This document shows positions 8,724 through 17,470 of a DNA stretch of 64,000 nucleotides, piece by piece. The notes below the pieces were generated by a model. That model was not told the origin of the DNA, ran no database searches, and was given only the letters and a program-made list of their open reading frames with translations. This DNA is from Nonomuraea soli (GTDB taxonomy: Bacteria; Actinomycetota; Actinomycetes; Streptosporangiales; Streptosporangiaceae). The stretch spans positions 1-64,000 of the forward strand of contig NZ_JACDUR010000011.1 of assembly GCF_013761175.1 (NCBI RefSeq). The letters are read 5' to 3'. Every line of letters begins with the position of its first letter. The first letter of the stretch is position 1. The position numbers and the translations under genes were made by a program.

Positions 8724-10015
8724 GGCGCCTCCGTTCCGGGGATCCACACTCTCAGCCGGTACCCACCCTCGGGCGGCGCGCCGACCTCGAGCCGCCCACC
8801 GGCGCTCGCCACCCGTTCCGCCAGCCCCTGCAACCCGGTTCCGGGTCCTCGCCCAGCCGGCCCTGGCCCGGTTCTCAACGGGTGTCCTGCGCCCGCGTCG
8901 TGTCCTGCGCCCAGCTTGTGCCCAGTGCCGAGTCCCTGCGTGAGCCCCAACTCGTGTCCAGTCTCCAGCCCCTGCCCGACCTCCGCTCTATCCCCCTGGC
9001 TCCCAGCCGGCCTGCGCCCGCTTCCCGCTGGGTCACCCGCCTTCCCGTTGCCATCGTCACGAATCTCGATGCCGTCCACCCACAACCGCACCCAGCACCT
9101 GCGAGCTCCCGCCCCGTGTCGCAGCACGTTGGTGGCCCCCTCCCGGACCACCCAAGCCAGCACCACCTCGGTCTCCGCCGGAATCGGCTTTTCGGCAGGC
9201 GTGACCTCCAACCGGATCCCCGCCAGCCCCAGACTCCTCGACGCCTTCTCCAGCTCCTCCGACAACGACGGCGCCCGATAGCCCGCCACCGCCTGCCGTA
9301 CCTCGTCGAGCGCCTGCCGCGCCGCCCGCTCCACGTCGCCCATCTCGCAGGCGGCACGCTCGGGGTCGCTGCGGACGAGGCGGGCGGCCAGCTGGCTGCG
9401 AATGGTGATCGAGCTCAGCGTGTGGCCGAGCGTGTCGTGCAGGTCGCGGGCGAAACGTAGACGCTCGTTGTCGATGGCGAGCTGGGCCACCTCCTCGCGG
9501 GCGATGTTGAGCCGGTGGAGCAGTCCGCCCATGTGCTTCATGCTCTGCACCGCCACCGCCTGGACCACGATGATGAGCGGCACCCACCAGATCTGCCCGA
9601 TCGGCTCGCCGAACGCCAGCAGCGCTCCGACCTCGACGGCGATGGTGGCCGCGAGACCGACGCCGAAGGCGAGCCCGTCGGCGGCGGTGGCGAGGGCGGT
9701 GACGACGAAGACGAACGAGACGTACGCCCAGGGCGCGCCGAGCACCGGGAGCAGGGCGAGAACGCTGCCGAGCAGGCCGATCAGCGCCCATGGGCGTGGC
9801 GTCATGCTCCCTGGGCCGAACATGCGTCGCACCATCGAGATCCAGCACGTGGCGAAGATCCCGATGCCGGCGACGACCCAGAGCACCGGGCCGAGCTCGG
9901 GTCCGGCCGAGAAGAACGACCACAGCGGCCAGGTGAGGATCAGCAGCCAGGCGCTGGACCCCGCCCGGGCGACGGAGCCGCCCCGGGAGAAGTCCAGCTC
10001 CATGACGTTGCTCAT
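8720..10015 (-). CDS. DesK/LiaS-type sensor histidine kinase with an expanded ATP-lid region
   Basis: A 431-residue membrane kinase with about five to six N-terminal membrane segments (20-160) and no large extracellular sensor. The HisKA_3 dimerisation domain has phospho-acceptor His193 in ARDLHDTLGH. The ATPase domain shows the N box (REGATNVLRH, about 291-300), G1 box RDDGNG (319-324) and G2 box GTGLQGLAERV (392-402). Between G1 and G2 lie about 67 Gly/His-rich residues with repeats such as GTGHKLGAGHDAGAGH, where the family usually has roughly ten. The start ATG at 10015 overlaps the permease stop. Intramembrane-sensing kinases next to ABC exporters often detect envelope stress or antimicrobial peptides; that role is inferred. 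Confidence 0.9.
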   Translation of the reverse strand: MSNVMELDFSRGGSVARAGSSAWLLILTWPLWSFFSAGPELGPVLWVVAGIGIFATCWISMVRRMFGPGSMTPRPWALIGLLGSVLALLPVLGAPWAYVSFVFVVTALATAADGLAFGVGLAATIAVEVGALLAFGEPIGQIWWVPLIIVVQAVAVQSMKHMGGLLHRLNIAREEVAQLAIDNERLRFARDLHDTLGHTLSSITIRSQLAARLVRSDPERAACEMGDVERAARQALDEVRQAVAGYRAPSLSEELEKASRSLGLAGIRLEVTPAEKPIPAETEVVLAWVVREGATNVLRHGAGARRCWVRLWVDGIEIRDDGNGKAGDPAGSGRRPAGSQGDRAEVGQGLETGHELGLTQGLGTGHKLGAGHDAGAGHPLRTGPGPAGRGPGTGLQGLAERVASAGGRLEVGAPPEGGYRLRVWIPGTEAP

Positions 10016-10728
10016 AGCGCCCGACGGTAACGCCACGCCGCGAGGGCGGCGAAGAGCAGGGTCCAGCCGGCCAGGACCAGCAGGGAGGTGCCCGTCGGCC
10101 ACTGCCCGGCCAGGGCACGCCAGCCGAGCGAGCCCGCCTGGAAGGCCGGGCTGTATTCGGCCAGGGTCCGCATGCCCGACGGCATCAGTTCGACCGGCAG
10201 CCACAGTCCACCCAGCACCGACAGCAGGAAGTAGACGCCCATCATGGCCAGGCTGGCGCTCTGGCCTCTCATCGAATAGCCGAAAGCGATGCCCAGCATC
10301 GCGAAGGGGATGACACCCACCCAGATGAGCACGGCCAGCGCCGGCCAGGTGGCCGCCGGGAGCCGTACGCCGCCGAGAGTCGCACCCGCGATCAGCACCA
10401 CGACGATGCTCGGCAGCACCCCGACCGCGCCGCTGACCAGCTTGGCCGTCAGATAGCCATGCGCCGGTAGCGGTGTGACGGCCAGCTGGCGTAGCCAGCC
10501 GTTGGTTCGTTCGAGAGCGATCGCGCCGCCGATGAACAGCGCTCCGCCCATCGCCCCGTAGGTCGCCATCGACACCATGTGGGAGGCCTCGAAGTCGAAC
10601 GTGAGCCCCTTGGGTTGCAGCACCTTGGTGGACAGCAGGTAGAGCGCCAGAGGGAAGCCGGTGAGGAGGATCAGGTTGGCCGGGCTACGCATGCTGCGAA
10701 GCAGTTCGAGCTTGAGATACGACCGCAT
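10012..10728 (-). CDS. ABC-2 type transporter permease
   Basis: A 238-residue permease with six hydrophobic segments, the size of ABC-2 exporters paired with DrrA-like ATPases. It starts at ATG 10728, sharing one base with the ATPase stop (TGATG), and ends in a 4-bp overlap with the kinase. This tight coupling indicates one transporter-sensor unit. The substrate cannot be read from sequence; drugs, antimicrobial peptides or lipids are typical for the family. Confidence 0.88.
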   Translation of the reverse strand: MRSYLKLELLRSMRSPANLILLTGFPLALYLLSTKVLQPKGLTFDFEASHMVSMATYGAMGGALFIGGAIALERTNGWLRQLAVTPLPAHGYLTAKLVSGAVGVLPSIVVVLIAGATLGGVRLPAATWPALAVLIWVGVIPFAMLGIAFGYSMRGQSASLAMMGVYFLLSVLGGLWLPVELMPSGMRTLAEYSPAFQAGSLGWRALAGQWPTGTSLLVLAGWTLLFAALAAWRYRRAL

Positions 10729-11615
10729 CAGTCGTTACCTCCCGTCAGGCTCACGAAGGCGCTCTCCAGGTCGGTGGCGGTCGTGCGCACGTCCTTGATC
10801 TCGTGGAGGTCGAGGAACAGCGCGCGAAGGGTGGCGTCGGAATCGTTCGTGCGCAGGGTCACGGCCGGGCCGTCGATGTGGACCTGTCGTACGCCAGGCA
10901 GTGACTCGAGACGCCCAGGATCGGCGTCCTTCCAGGTGAAACGCACCTCCAACCCTCCCACCAGGGCTTTGATCTGCTCCACAGGGCCATCGGCGACGAT
11001 CCTGCCTTCTGACAGCAGCACCACGCGGTCGGCGTAGTCGTCGGCCTCGGTCAGGTAGTGCGTGGCGAAAACGACCGTGCTGCCCGCCTCGACTCTTTCG
11101 CGCACGTGCTGCCACAGGGACCTGCGGCTGTCGACGTCGAGTCCGACCGTCGGCTCGTCGAGGACCAGCAGTTTCGGATCCCCGGCCAGCGCCAGCGCGA
11201 ACCGCACCCGCTGCCGCTGCCCGCCCGACAGCTGCCCGATCCGCTTGCCGGCCAGCTGCTCCACCCCTGCGGCCCTCATGGTCTGTACGGCAGGCAGCGG
11301 CTTGGCATACATGCCCGCCACGGCCTCGACGAGCTCCGACACCCTGACGTCTTCGAGGAGCCCCGCCTCCTGGAGGAGCACGCCCACGTGTCCTGCCTTC
11401 AGTGCCTCCACCGGCGAGCTGCCGAAGACCTTCGTCGTGCCGGTGTCGGCCGCCCGCAGGCCCAGCGCGATGGAGAGCATGGTGCTCTTGCCCGCGCCGT
11501 TGGGACCCAGCACTGCCACCGCCTCCCCTTCGCCTATGTCGAGATCGACCTGATCGAGCGCCCTGGTCTGGCCGTACTGCTTGCTGACTGATCGGAGTTC
11601 GAGTGCCTTCGTCAT
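10728..11615 (-). CDS. ABC transporter ATP-binding protein (drug/peptide export type)
   Basis: A 295-residue ATPase. Walker A is GPNGAGKST (about 38-46), the signature is LSGGQRQR (about 131-138) and Walker B is LLVLDEPT. The H-loop appears in VFATHYLTEAD. A C-terminal domain of about 80 residues follows, as in DrrA/CcmA-like exporters. ATG at 11615 is the first gene of the four-gene minus-strand operon. Its promoter should lie in 11616-11705. Confidence 0.93.
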   Translation of the reverse strand: MTKALELRSVSKQYGQTRALDQVDLDIGEGEAVAVLGPNGAGKSTMLSIALGLRAADTGTTKVFGSSPVEALKAGHVGVLLQEAGLLEDVRVSELVEAVAGMYAKPLPAVQTMRAAGVEQLAGKRIGQLSGGQRQRVRFALALAGDPKLLVLDEPTVGLDVDSRRSLWQHVRERVEAGSTVVFATHYLTEADDYADRVVLLSEGRIVADGPVEQIKALVGGLEVRFTWKDADPGRLESLPGVRQVHIDGPAVTLRTNDSDATLRALFLDLHEIKDVRTTATDLESAFVSLTGGND

Positions 11616-11676
11616 GCCATGAGCGTGCTTGACCTGCCCCGATGCCGTGTAGTGCCGTGTGTCAGCCGCGTGGGTG

Positions 11677-11688
11677 TGACGAATGTCA
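11677..11688. promoter_or_regulatory. short palindrome upstream of the ABC-sensor operon
   Basis: TGACGAATGTCA is an interrupted palindrome (TGAC/GTCA) 62 bp before the ATPase start. It could be a response-regulator site for autoregulation. It is short and could be chance. Confidence 0.25.
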
Positions 11689-11705
11689 GGTGTGGCTCGG
11701 AAGGG

Positions 11706-12875
11706 TCAGTGAACGATGGCCAGCATCACGTCGGAGGCGCTCGGACGGTTCTCCGCCGATTTGTCGAGACATGCGCCCACGATCCTGCGGAGCGACGGAG
11801 GTAAAGGCGACAGATCAGGATGAACCGTGAGCACTCTGTTGAAAACCGCGGGCACGCTGTCCTCGCCGAACGCCGGTCGTCCTGTCGCCGCGAAAAGCAT
11901 CGTCACCGCCCAGCTGAACACGTCGGACGCGGGCCCCACCGGCTGCCCGGACAACTGCTCGGGCGACATGTAGGGCGGTGTGCCGACCATCTTCCCCATG
12001 GTCACTGTCACCTGGTCGAGCGCTCGGGCGATGCCGAAGTCGATGACGCGCGGGCCGTCTGCGCCGATCAGGATGTTGCTTGGCTTGAAGTCACGATGCA
12101 CGATCCCGGCCTTGTGGATGGCCGCGAGTGCACCGGCTGTGGATAACGCGAGTCGGGTGAGGCTGTCCGCGTCGCGCGGGCCGTACCTTTTGACCAGTTG
12201 TTCGAGCGACGGCCCTTCGATGTACTCGCTGACAATGTAGGCGTGCGGGCCGCTGATGTTGACGTCGAGCACCCGGGCTGTGGAAAACGTCGCCACGCGC
12301 TGCGCGGCCTCCACTTCGCGCAGGAACCGCTGGCGCGCCGTCTCGTTGCCGAGCTCGTGGAGCACCTTGACCGCCACGCGGGCGCCGTTGGGCGCGGCAG
12401 CTAGATAGACCGAGCCCTGCCCGCCTCGCCCCAGGGTCTGGAGCACCTGGTAGTGGCCGACGAAATGAGGGGTCATGGGCGAGGGCGGCATCGTCGGCGC
12501 ACGGTGGTGGTGCGCCGGCCGGGTCGGCAGGCTGTGTACGGGCTGGCGTCGTCGCACCATGTGGGGGACGAGGATGCCGGAGTGGATCGCGCCCCCGATC
12601 CAGCTGATCATCAGGGCGATCGTGATCACTGTGGACGCGGGCTCGGGAACCAGGTCGAAATCGTCGTAGTTGGCGGTCACTGCGACGAACACGCTGATGC
12701 ACAGAAGGTAGAGAAAGGCGGCCACGCCCTGGACGACGCTCCGCAGCCAGACGGCGGCGAATCCGATCGAGAACGGCGTGGCGAGGCCGCAGGTGATCAC
12801 GGGCAGCGCTGCCCACGCCACCGCGGCCACCCAGGCTCCACCGCTCGGCGGACGCATCGCGTGGCTGTTCGACAT
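11706..12875 (-). CDS. Ser/Thr protein kinase with N-terminal membrane segments
   Basis: 389 residues. The N-terminus has three to four hydrophobic segments (about 15-104), then a short His/Pro-rich linker. The kinase domain occupies residues 140-389: Gly-rich loop GRGGQGSV (149-156), catalytic Lys170 in AVKVL, HRDFKPSN (260-267), DFGIA (279-283) and GTPPYMSPEQ. The order, membrane segments before the kinase with no extracellular sensor at the C-terminus, is the reverse of PknB/PASTA kinases. ATG at 12875 was taken as the start; an in-frame ATG lies 18 bp downstream. It is encoded upstream of and divergent from nuoI, inside the gap that splits the nuo cluster. Confidence 0.92.
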   Translation of the reverse strand: MSNSHAMRPPSGGAWVAAVAWAALPVITCGLATPFSIGFAAVWLRSVVQGVAAFLYLLCISVFVAVTANYDDFDLVPEPASTVITIALMISWIGGAIHSGILVPHMVRRRQPVHSLPTRPAHHHRAPTMPPSPMTPHFVGHYQVLQTLGRGGQGSVYLAAAPNGARVAVKVLHELGNETARQRFLREVEAAQRVATFSTARVLDVNISGPHAYIVSEYIEGPSLEQLVKRYGPRDADSLTRLALSTAGALAAIHKAGIVHRDFKPSNILIGADGPRVIDFGIARALDQVTVTMGKMVGTPPYMSPEQLSGQPVGPASDVFSWAVTMLFAATGRPAFGEDSVPAVFNRVLTVHPDLSPLPPSLRRIVGACLDKSAENRPSASDVMLAIVH

Positions 12876-13014
12876 GCCCGCAGAGTATCTGTCCTTCCCT
12901 GGTCAAAACGGACTGTGGAAGCAAGCTGTGGATAACCCGAGATCTCTTGTGGACTGTTGTGGAAATCGTGTGGCGGATTCACGTCGGACGCCTGTTGCGT
13001 CATGATGTTCAATC

Positions 13015-14124
13015 ATGGCGCGGATACCGGGAGTAGGGCTGGCAAAGGGGCTGTCCATCACCCTTCGCCACATGCTGCGCAGATCGGTCACCCAGCAGTA
13101 CCCCGAGGTCCAGCCCGACCTTCCGCCGCGCAGCCGCGGCGTGATCGCCCTGGTCGAGGAGAACTGCACCTCCTGCATGTTGTGCGCCCGCGAGTGCCCC
13201 GACTGGTGCATCTACATCGACTCGCACAAGGAGACCCTGCCCGCGCCAGAAGGCGGGCGACCGCGGCAGCGTAACGTGCTCGACCGGTTCGCGATCGACT
13301 TCTCGCTCTGTATGTACTGCGGGATCTGCATCGAGGTGTGCCCGTTCGATGCGCTGTTCTGGTCGCCCGAGTTCGAGTATGCCGAGGGGGATATTCGTAA
13401 CCTTCTCCATGAGAAGGATCGGCTGGCTTCGTGGGTCGAGACCGTGCCGCCGCCTCCCGCGCACGAGGTGGGCGCCGAGCCGCCGAAGGAGTTGAGCGCC
13501 ACTCCGCGCAGGCCCGCGGGCGGGCCCGCCGGAGGAGCGGCTCGTACGGCGGGGCGGACCGGGCCCCGGGCTGCGGACGCGGCCCGTGGAGGCGCGGAGA
13601 CGGCGGCTGAAGGAGCGGCCAAGGGCTCGGCTGAGGGATCCGCGGGGACTGCCTCGCCTGAGGCGTCGCCCAGGAGGGCTGCGGCGGAGACGTCGGGCGC
13701 GAGTGGCTCCGCTGAGGCTGGCGGTGCTTCTCGCTCTGAGGCTGGCGGTGCCTCTCGCTCTGAGGCTGCGACTGGCGCAGATAGCGCCGCACCGTCCGAA
13801 GACAACGGTCAGCCGCATGCCGTACAGGAAGGTACGCCACGCGAGCGGCCGCGACGCGCGCCGACCAACGTGCGCGCGATCCGGCCCCCTGGGGCGCTGC
13901 CGAAGACGGGCGACGCGGCGCAGGCAGAGCAAGGCGAGTCATCCACAGGCGAGCAGACCTCAGAAGAGTTGTCCACAGGTTCGGGCGCGCCGCCCTCCGA
14001 CCCGGCTTCGGAGGAGCAGACTTCTCGCGCGGAGCCACCAAGGCGCAGGATGGCCGACCCCCGGTCCATCCGTCCGCCAGGCGGCCTGAAGCCTGCTGAG
14101 ACACGGGAGTCCGAGGAGGAATAG
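13015..14124 (+). CDS. nuoI: NADH-quinone oxidoreductase subunit I with a long Ala/Gly/Ser-rich C-terminal tail
   Basis: The first 150 residues are a normal NuoI with two 4Fe-4S motifs, CTSCMLCARECP (about 51-62) and CMYCGICIEVCP (about 101-112). It passes electrons toward NuoB. The remaining 215 or so residues are a disordered-looking tail rich in Ala, Gly, Glu and Ser. The tail contains a DNA-level tandem repeat (EAGGASRS twice) and two copies of an IRPPG motif, NVRAIRPPGALP (about 285) and DPRSIRPPGGLK (about 350). Typical NuoI is about 150-220 residues, so the tail is unusual. Start ATG 13015; it begins the second nuo block, probably with its own promoter in 12876-13014. Confidence 0.93.
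   Translation: MARIPGVGLAKGLSITLRHMLRRSVTQQYPEVQPDLPPRSRGVIALVEENCTSCMLCARECPDWCIYIDSHKETLPAPEGGRPRQRNVLDRFAIDFSLCMYCGICIEVCPFDALFWSPEFEYAEGDIRNLLHEKDRLASWVETVPPPPAHEVGAEPPKELSATPRRPAGGPAGGAARTAGRTGPRAADAARGGAETAAEGAAKGSAEGSAGTASPEASPRRAAAETSGASGSAEAGGASRSEAGGASRSEAATGADSAAPSEDNGQPHAVQEGTPRERPRRAPTNVRAIRPPGALPKTGDAAQAEQGESSTGEQTSEELSTGSGAPPSDPASEEQTSRAEPPRRRMADPRSIRPPGGLKPAETRESEEE
13714..13761 (+). repeat. 2 x 24-bp tandem repeat inside nuoI
   Basis: Two 24-bp units starting GAGGCTGGCGGTGC, followed by a partial third copy. They encode EAGGASRS twice in the NuoI tail. Confidence 0.85.
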
Positions 14125-14126
14125 TC

Positions 14127-14840
14127 GTGACCACGCCGGTGCCCCCCTTCTTCCCGCCGACCGGACAAGAGATCGTCCTGATCCTGCTCGGCGTGGTCGC
14201 GATCGGGTCGGCGCTGCTCGTCGTCACGACCAGACAGCTCGTCCACGCCGCACTGTGGCTGGTGCTGGCCTTCGGGGCGCTGGCCGGTTGTTATCTGGTG
14301 CTGACCGCGGAGTTCGTGGCCTGGGTGCAGGTGCTCATCTATGTGGGCGCGGTGATCGTGCTCCTGCTGTTCGGCATCATGCTCACGCGGGCCCCGATCG
14401 GGCGCACAGCCGACCTCGACAGCGGCAACAAGAAGGTGGCGGTGGTCGTGGCGCTGGCCACGGCCGGGGTTCTCGTGACCGTGGTCATCGATGGTTTCCG
14501 CCACGCTTACACGCCGCTCGAACCGGGTGGTGGAGCCGCCAAGGCGCTCGGCACCAGTGTGTTCCGCAACTGGGTGCTTCCCTTCGAGGCGTTGTCCGTG
14601 TTGCTCCTGGCCGCGCTGATCGGTGCGATCGTGTTGTCGCGCACTGACATCGGGCCCAAGGGGGCCTCCTCCGAGGCGACCGCCACCGATGGCCCGACGC
14701 CGAGTGCGGGCGCGATACCGGGAGCCGCTACTCCTGGCGCGCCACCGGGTGCCGCTACTCCCGGCGCGCCGCCGGGATCGCGACCCGAGGCAACGTCCCG
14801 CCACGACACACCTCCGAACGGCGAAAGCGGAGGGAAGTAG
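14127..14840 (+). CDS. nuoJ: NADH-quinone oxidoreductase subunit J
   Basis: A membrane-arm subunit of 237 residues with five membrane segments within the first 180. The segment around VQVLIYVGAVIVLLLFGIML carries the pi-bulge helix characteristic of NuoJ. The last 55 residues are a Pro/Gly/Ala/Thr-rich tail with a duplicated ATPGAPPGA unit. The start GTG at 14127 is 2 bp after the nuoI stop, and the stop overlaps the nuoK start by one base (TAGTG). Confidence 0.93.
   Translation: MTTPVPPFFPPTGQEIVLILLGVVAIGSALLVVTTRQLVHAALWLVLAFGALAGCYLVLTAEFVAWVQVLIYVGAVIVLLLFGIMLTRAPIGRTADLDSGNKKVAVVVALATAGVLVTVVIDGFRHAYTPLEPGGGAAKALGTSVFRNWVLPFEALSVLLLAALIGAIVLSRTDIGPKGASSEATATDGPTPSAGAIPGAATPGAPPGAATPGAPPGSRPEATSRHDTPPNGESGGK
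14724..14777 (+). repeat. 2 x 27-bp tandem repeat inside nuoJ
   Basis: Adjacent units 14724-14750 and 14751-14777 start GCCGCTACTC and differ at only a few bases. They encode a nine-residue AATPGAPPG repeat in the C-terminal tail. Confidence 0.8.
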
Positions 14841-15307
14841 TGCACATCGTCTACCCGGCCGTCCTGTCCGCGGTGCTCTTCTCCATCGGCGTCTACGGCG
14901 TCCTGGCCAGGAGGAACACCATCCTGGTCCTGATGTCCGTGGAGCTGATGCTCAACGCCGTCAACATCAACCTGGTCGCCTTCGACGTATGGCTCGGCGA
15001 CCGGCTCCACGGTGGGCAGGTGCTCACCCTCTTCGTGATCGTCATCGCCGCCGCGGAGTTGGGCTTGGGCCTGGCCATTGTGCTGGCGCTGTTCAGGAAC
15101 AGGGCGAACGTCGACATCGACCGGCTGCGCGAGCTGGCCGAGCCTGACGACGGTCCTGAAGAGGTACGGCAGGCAGACGATGGTGTGCCGGGCGGGGCGC
15201 AGCAGCCGGCGTCCGGCCATCGTCCGCTGGCAGGAGTGGAAGGCGCCCGGGAGACGGGCAACGGAGCAGCAGCGGACGAGCCGGTCAGGAGGGGTGGTGC
15301 GGGATGA
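14840..15307 (+). CDS. nuoK: NADH-quinone oxidoreductase subunit K with a C-terminal extension
   Basis: NuoK is an MrpC-like subunit with three membrane helices. The conserved Glu is in MSVELMLNAVNINLV and the second in IAAAELGLGLAIVLAL. The canonical protein (about 100 residues) is followed here by about 55 extra charged, Gly/Ala-rich residues. GTG at 14840 shares a base with the nuoJ stop, and the end overlaps nuoL by 4 bp. Confidence 0.93.
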   Translation: MHIVYPAVLSAVLFSIGVYGVLARRNTILVLMSVELMLNAVNINLVAFDVWLGDRLHGGQVLTLFVIVIAAAELGLGLAIVLALFRNRANVDIDRLRELAEPDDGPEEVRQADDGVPGGAQQPASGHRPLAGVEGARETGNGAAADEPVRRGGAG

Positions 15308-17415
15308 CGCCGAACGTGATTCTTCCGCTGGTCATCGTCCTGCCGTTCCTCGCGGCGGCCGCTGGGCTGCTCCTGTCGAGGCTCGGCACGCGAGAGACCG
15401 CTCCGGGCACAAGCGGGACCTCGGCTAGCGGGAGCGGGGCCGTGCACGGTAAGAAGGCGCCCTCGCTCAGCATGGGAGGGGCCGCGCTCGGCAGGGGCGA
15501 GGACGCGCTCGGCAGGGGCGACGACACGCTCACCAGGGGAGAGGACGCGCTCGGCGCGACGCACGGCGGTGCCGTCCACCGTGACACCCCGGCCACCGAG
15601 GGAAACCGCCGCGCCAACAACCGCGCCGCCTGGTTCGCGATCATCCCTGCGGCCGCCGCCACCATCCTCGCCCTGTGGCTGGCCTGGGAAGAAGGCCTGA
15701 CCTTCCTCGGCCAGATCGAGAACGACACCCTCGCCAGAGCCGCCGACCCGATCACCTACGGCACCATCGAGACGGGCGCCATCCCCATCTCCCTCAGCCT
15801 GCAGGCCGACGGCCTTTCCGTGATCCTCGGCGTCCTGGTCACCCTGGTCGCGCTTGCCGTACAGGTCTATTCGGTCGGCTATCTCAAGGACGACGCGCGC
15901 TACCCGTCGTACAGCGCCTTCGTCAGCCTGTTCACCAGCGCGATGCTGCTCGTGGTCTACGCGGGTGACCTTCTGGTGCTGTACGTCGGCTGGGAGGTCA
16001 TGGGCCTGTGCTCCTACCTCCTCATCGGCCACTGGTGGGAGGACCTGGGCAACTCCCGGGCCGCGATCAAGGCCTTCCTGGTGACGCGCCTCGGCGACGT
16101 GGGCTTCCTGTTCGGCATCTTCGTGCTGGGCGCGGCGGCCGACAGTTTCCGGATCGTCGACGTGCTCGCCAAGGTGCCCGAGATGTCCACCGGCACGCTG
16201 GTCGCGGCGACCATGTTGCTGCTGGCGGGGGTGGCGGGCAAGAGCGCGCAGGTCCCGCTGCACACCTGGCTGCCCGACGCCATGGCGGGTCCCACGCCGA
16301 TCAGCGCCCTGATCCACGCGGCGACGATGGTGGCCGCGGGCATCTTCATCGTGGCCAGGCTCTTCCCGGCCTTCCTCCAGGCGCAGCCGACGCTCGACGT
16401 GCTGGCCGTCCTGGCCGCTCTCGGCATGCTGGGCTCCGCGCTCGCGGCTCTGGCGCAGGACGACCTGAAGCGGGTCCTCGCGTACTCCACGATCAGCCAG
16501 CTCGCCTTCATGGCGGCCGCGCTCGCCGCCGGATCGTCCACCGCCGCGATCTTCCACCTGATCACTCACGGGGCGTTCAAGGCGCTGCTGTTCCTGGCAG
16601 CGGGCGTGGTCATCCATCACGTGGGCGTCAACTACATGAGCCAGATGGGCGGCCTGAGACGCGAGCTTCCCGTCACTTTCGTCACGATGGGCGTGGGCTT
16701 CGCCGCACTCATCGGCCTGCCGCCCACCAGCGGATTCTTCAGCAAGGACAGCGTCCTGCTGGCCGTGGAGCAGGCCATGACGGAAGGGCGCCTGACCGAT
16801 GCGGCCGCGGTGCTGCTGTACGGCTGCGCGCTGGCGACGCTGGTGGTGACCGGCGCCTACTCCACGCGGGCGTGGTTGCGCACGTTCCTCGGCCGGCCGC
16901 GAGCGGTCATCGCGTTGCCGGAACCCCCTCCCGGCACGGCTCACGTCATTGATGTGCGTGAGGCTCCTCTGTCGATGTTGCTGCCGGTCATCCTGCTGGC
17001 CGTACCAGCCATGTTGCTGGGACTGCCGGGCCTCGGGCACCTCGACGTGACCGTGGCGGTGATCAGCGTCGCGCTCGCGCTCCTGGGTGTCGGGATCGTC
17101 TACGCGGTCTGGCGCAGCGACCCGGCCGCGGATCCCGCGCGCATGCTCGGGCCCTTCCGCGTGCCATGTGAGCAGGCCTTCTACCTGGATCGGGCGTACG
17201 CCGTGCTGTTCGTGCGGCCCGTGCTGGCGATGGCGCGCCTGGTGGCCCGGACGGACTCCCGGGTGGTCGACGGCGCCGTGCGCGAGTCGGGCCGGTCCGT
17301 CGTCGGCGCGTCCGGGCTGTTGCGGCTGGCGCAGAACGGCAACGTCCAGCTGTACGTGAGCGGTGTGCTCGCCGGGGTGCTGCTGATCGCGGTGGGGGCG
17401 GTGATGTTCACATGA
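15304..17415 (+). CDS. nuoL: NADH-quinone oxidoreductase subunit L with a repeat insertion in the first loop
   Basis: An antiporter-like proton-pumping subunit of 703 residues with many helices. Diagnostic stretches are WEVMGLCSYLLIGHWW, KSAQVPLHTWLPDAMAGPTP and HAATMVAAGIF, containing the conserved Lys, His and Glu. Residues about 30-105, between the first two helices, are a non-hydrophobic low-complexity insertion with a seven-residue repeat (ALGRGED). NuoL from other bacteria usually has a short loop there. The end shows the lateral-helix region and a final membrane anchor. Confidence 0.95.
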   Translation: MTPNVILPLVIVLPFLAAAAGLLLSRLGTRETAPGTSGTSASGSGAVHGKKAPSLSMGGAALGRGEDALGRGDDTLTRGEDALGATHGGAVHRDTPATEGNRRANNRAAWFAIIPAAAATILALWLAWEEGLTFLGQIENDTLARAADPITYGTIETGAIPISLSLQADGLSVILGVLVTLVALAVQVYSVGYLKDDARYPSYSAFVSLFTSAMLLVVYAGDLLVLYVGWEVMGLCSYLLIGHWWEDLGNSRAAIKAFLVTRLGDVGFLFGIFVLGAAADSFRIVDVLAKVPEMSTGTLVAATMLLLAGVAGKSAQVPLHTWLPDAMAGPTPISALIHAATMVAAGIFIVARLFPAFLQAQPTLDVLAVLAALGMLGSALAALAQDDLKRVLAYSTISQLAFMAAALAAGSSTAAIFHLITHGAFKALLFLAAGVVIHHVGVNYMSQMGGLRRELPVTFVTMGVGFAALIGLPPTSGFFSKDSVLLAVEQAMTEGRLTDAAAVLLYGCALATLVVTGAYSTRAWLRTFLGRPRAVIALPEPPPGTAHVIDVREAPLSMLLPVILLAVPAMLLGLPGLGHLDVTVAVISVALALLGVGIVYAVWRSDPAADPARMLGPFRVPCEQAFYLDRAYAVLFVRPVLAMARLVARTDSRVVDGAVRESGRSVVGASGLLRLAQNGNVQLYVSGVLAGVLLIAVGAVMFT
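15481..15555 (+). repeat. 21-bp tandem repeat inside nuoL
   Basis: Three 21-bp units (15481, 15502, 15523) plus a 12-bp partial unit, based on GCGCTCGGCAGGGGCGA. They encode ALGRGED-like repeats in the first extramembrane loop. Confidence 0.85.
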
Positions 17416-17470
17416 TCGTCGTTGGCGCGTCGGCTCGGGTGGCTTCTCGAAAGGATGGGGTGATGGGCCG

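Noticed and set aside
12905..12965. DnaA boxes suggested by CTGTGGATAACC and nearby TGTGGA words
   Set aside because: Only one decent match and no dnaA/dnaN context; probably the nuoI promoter region.
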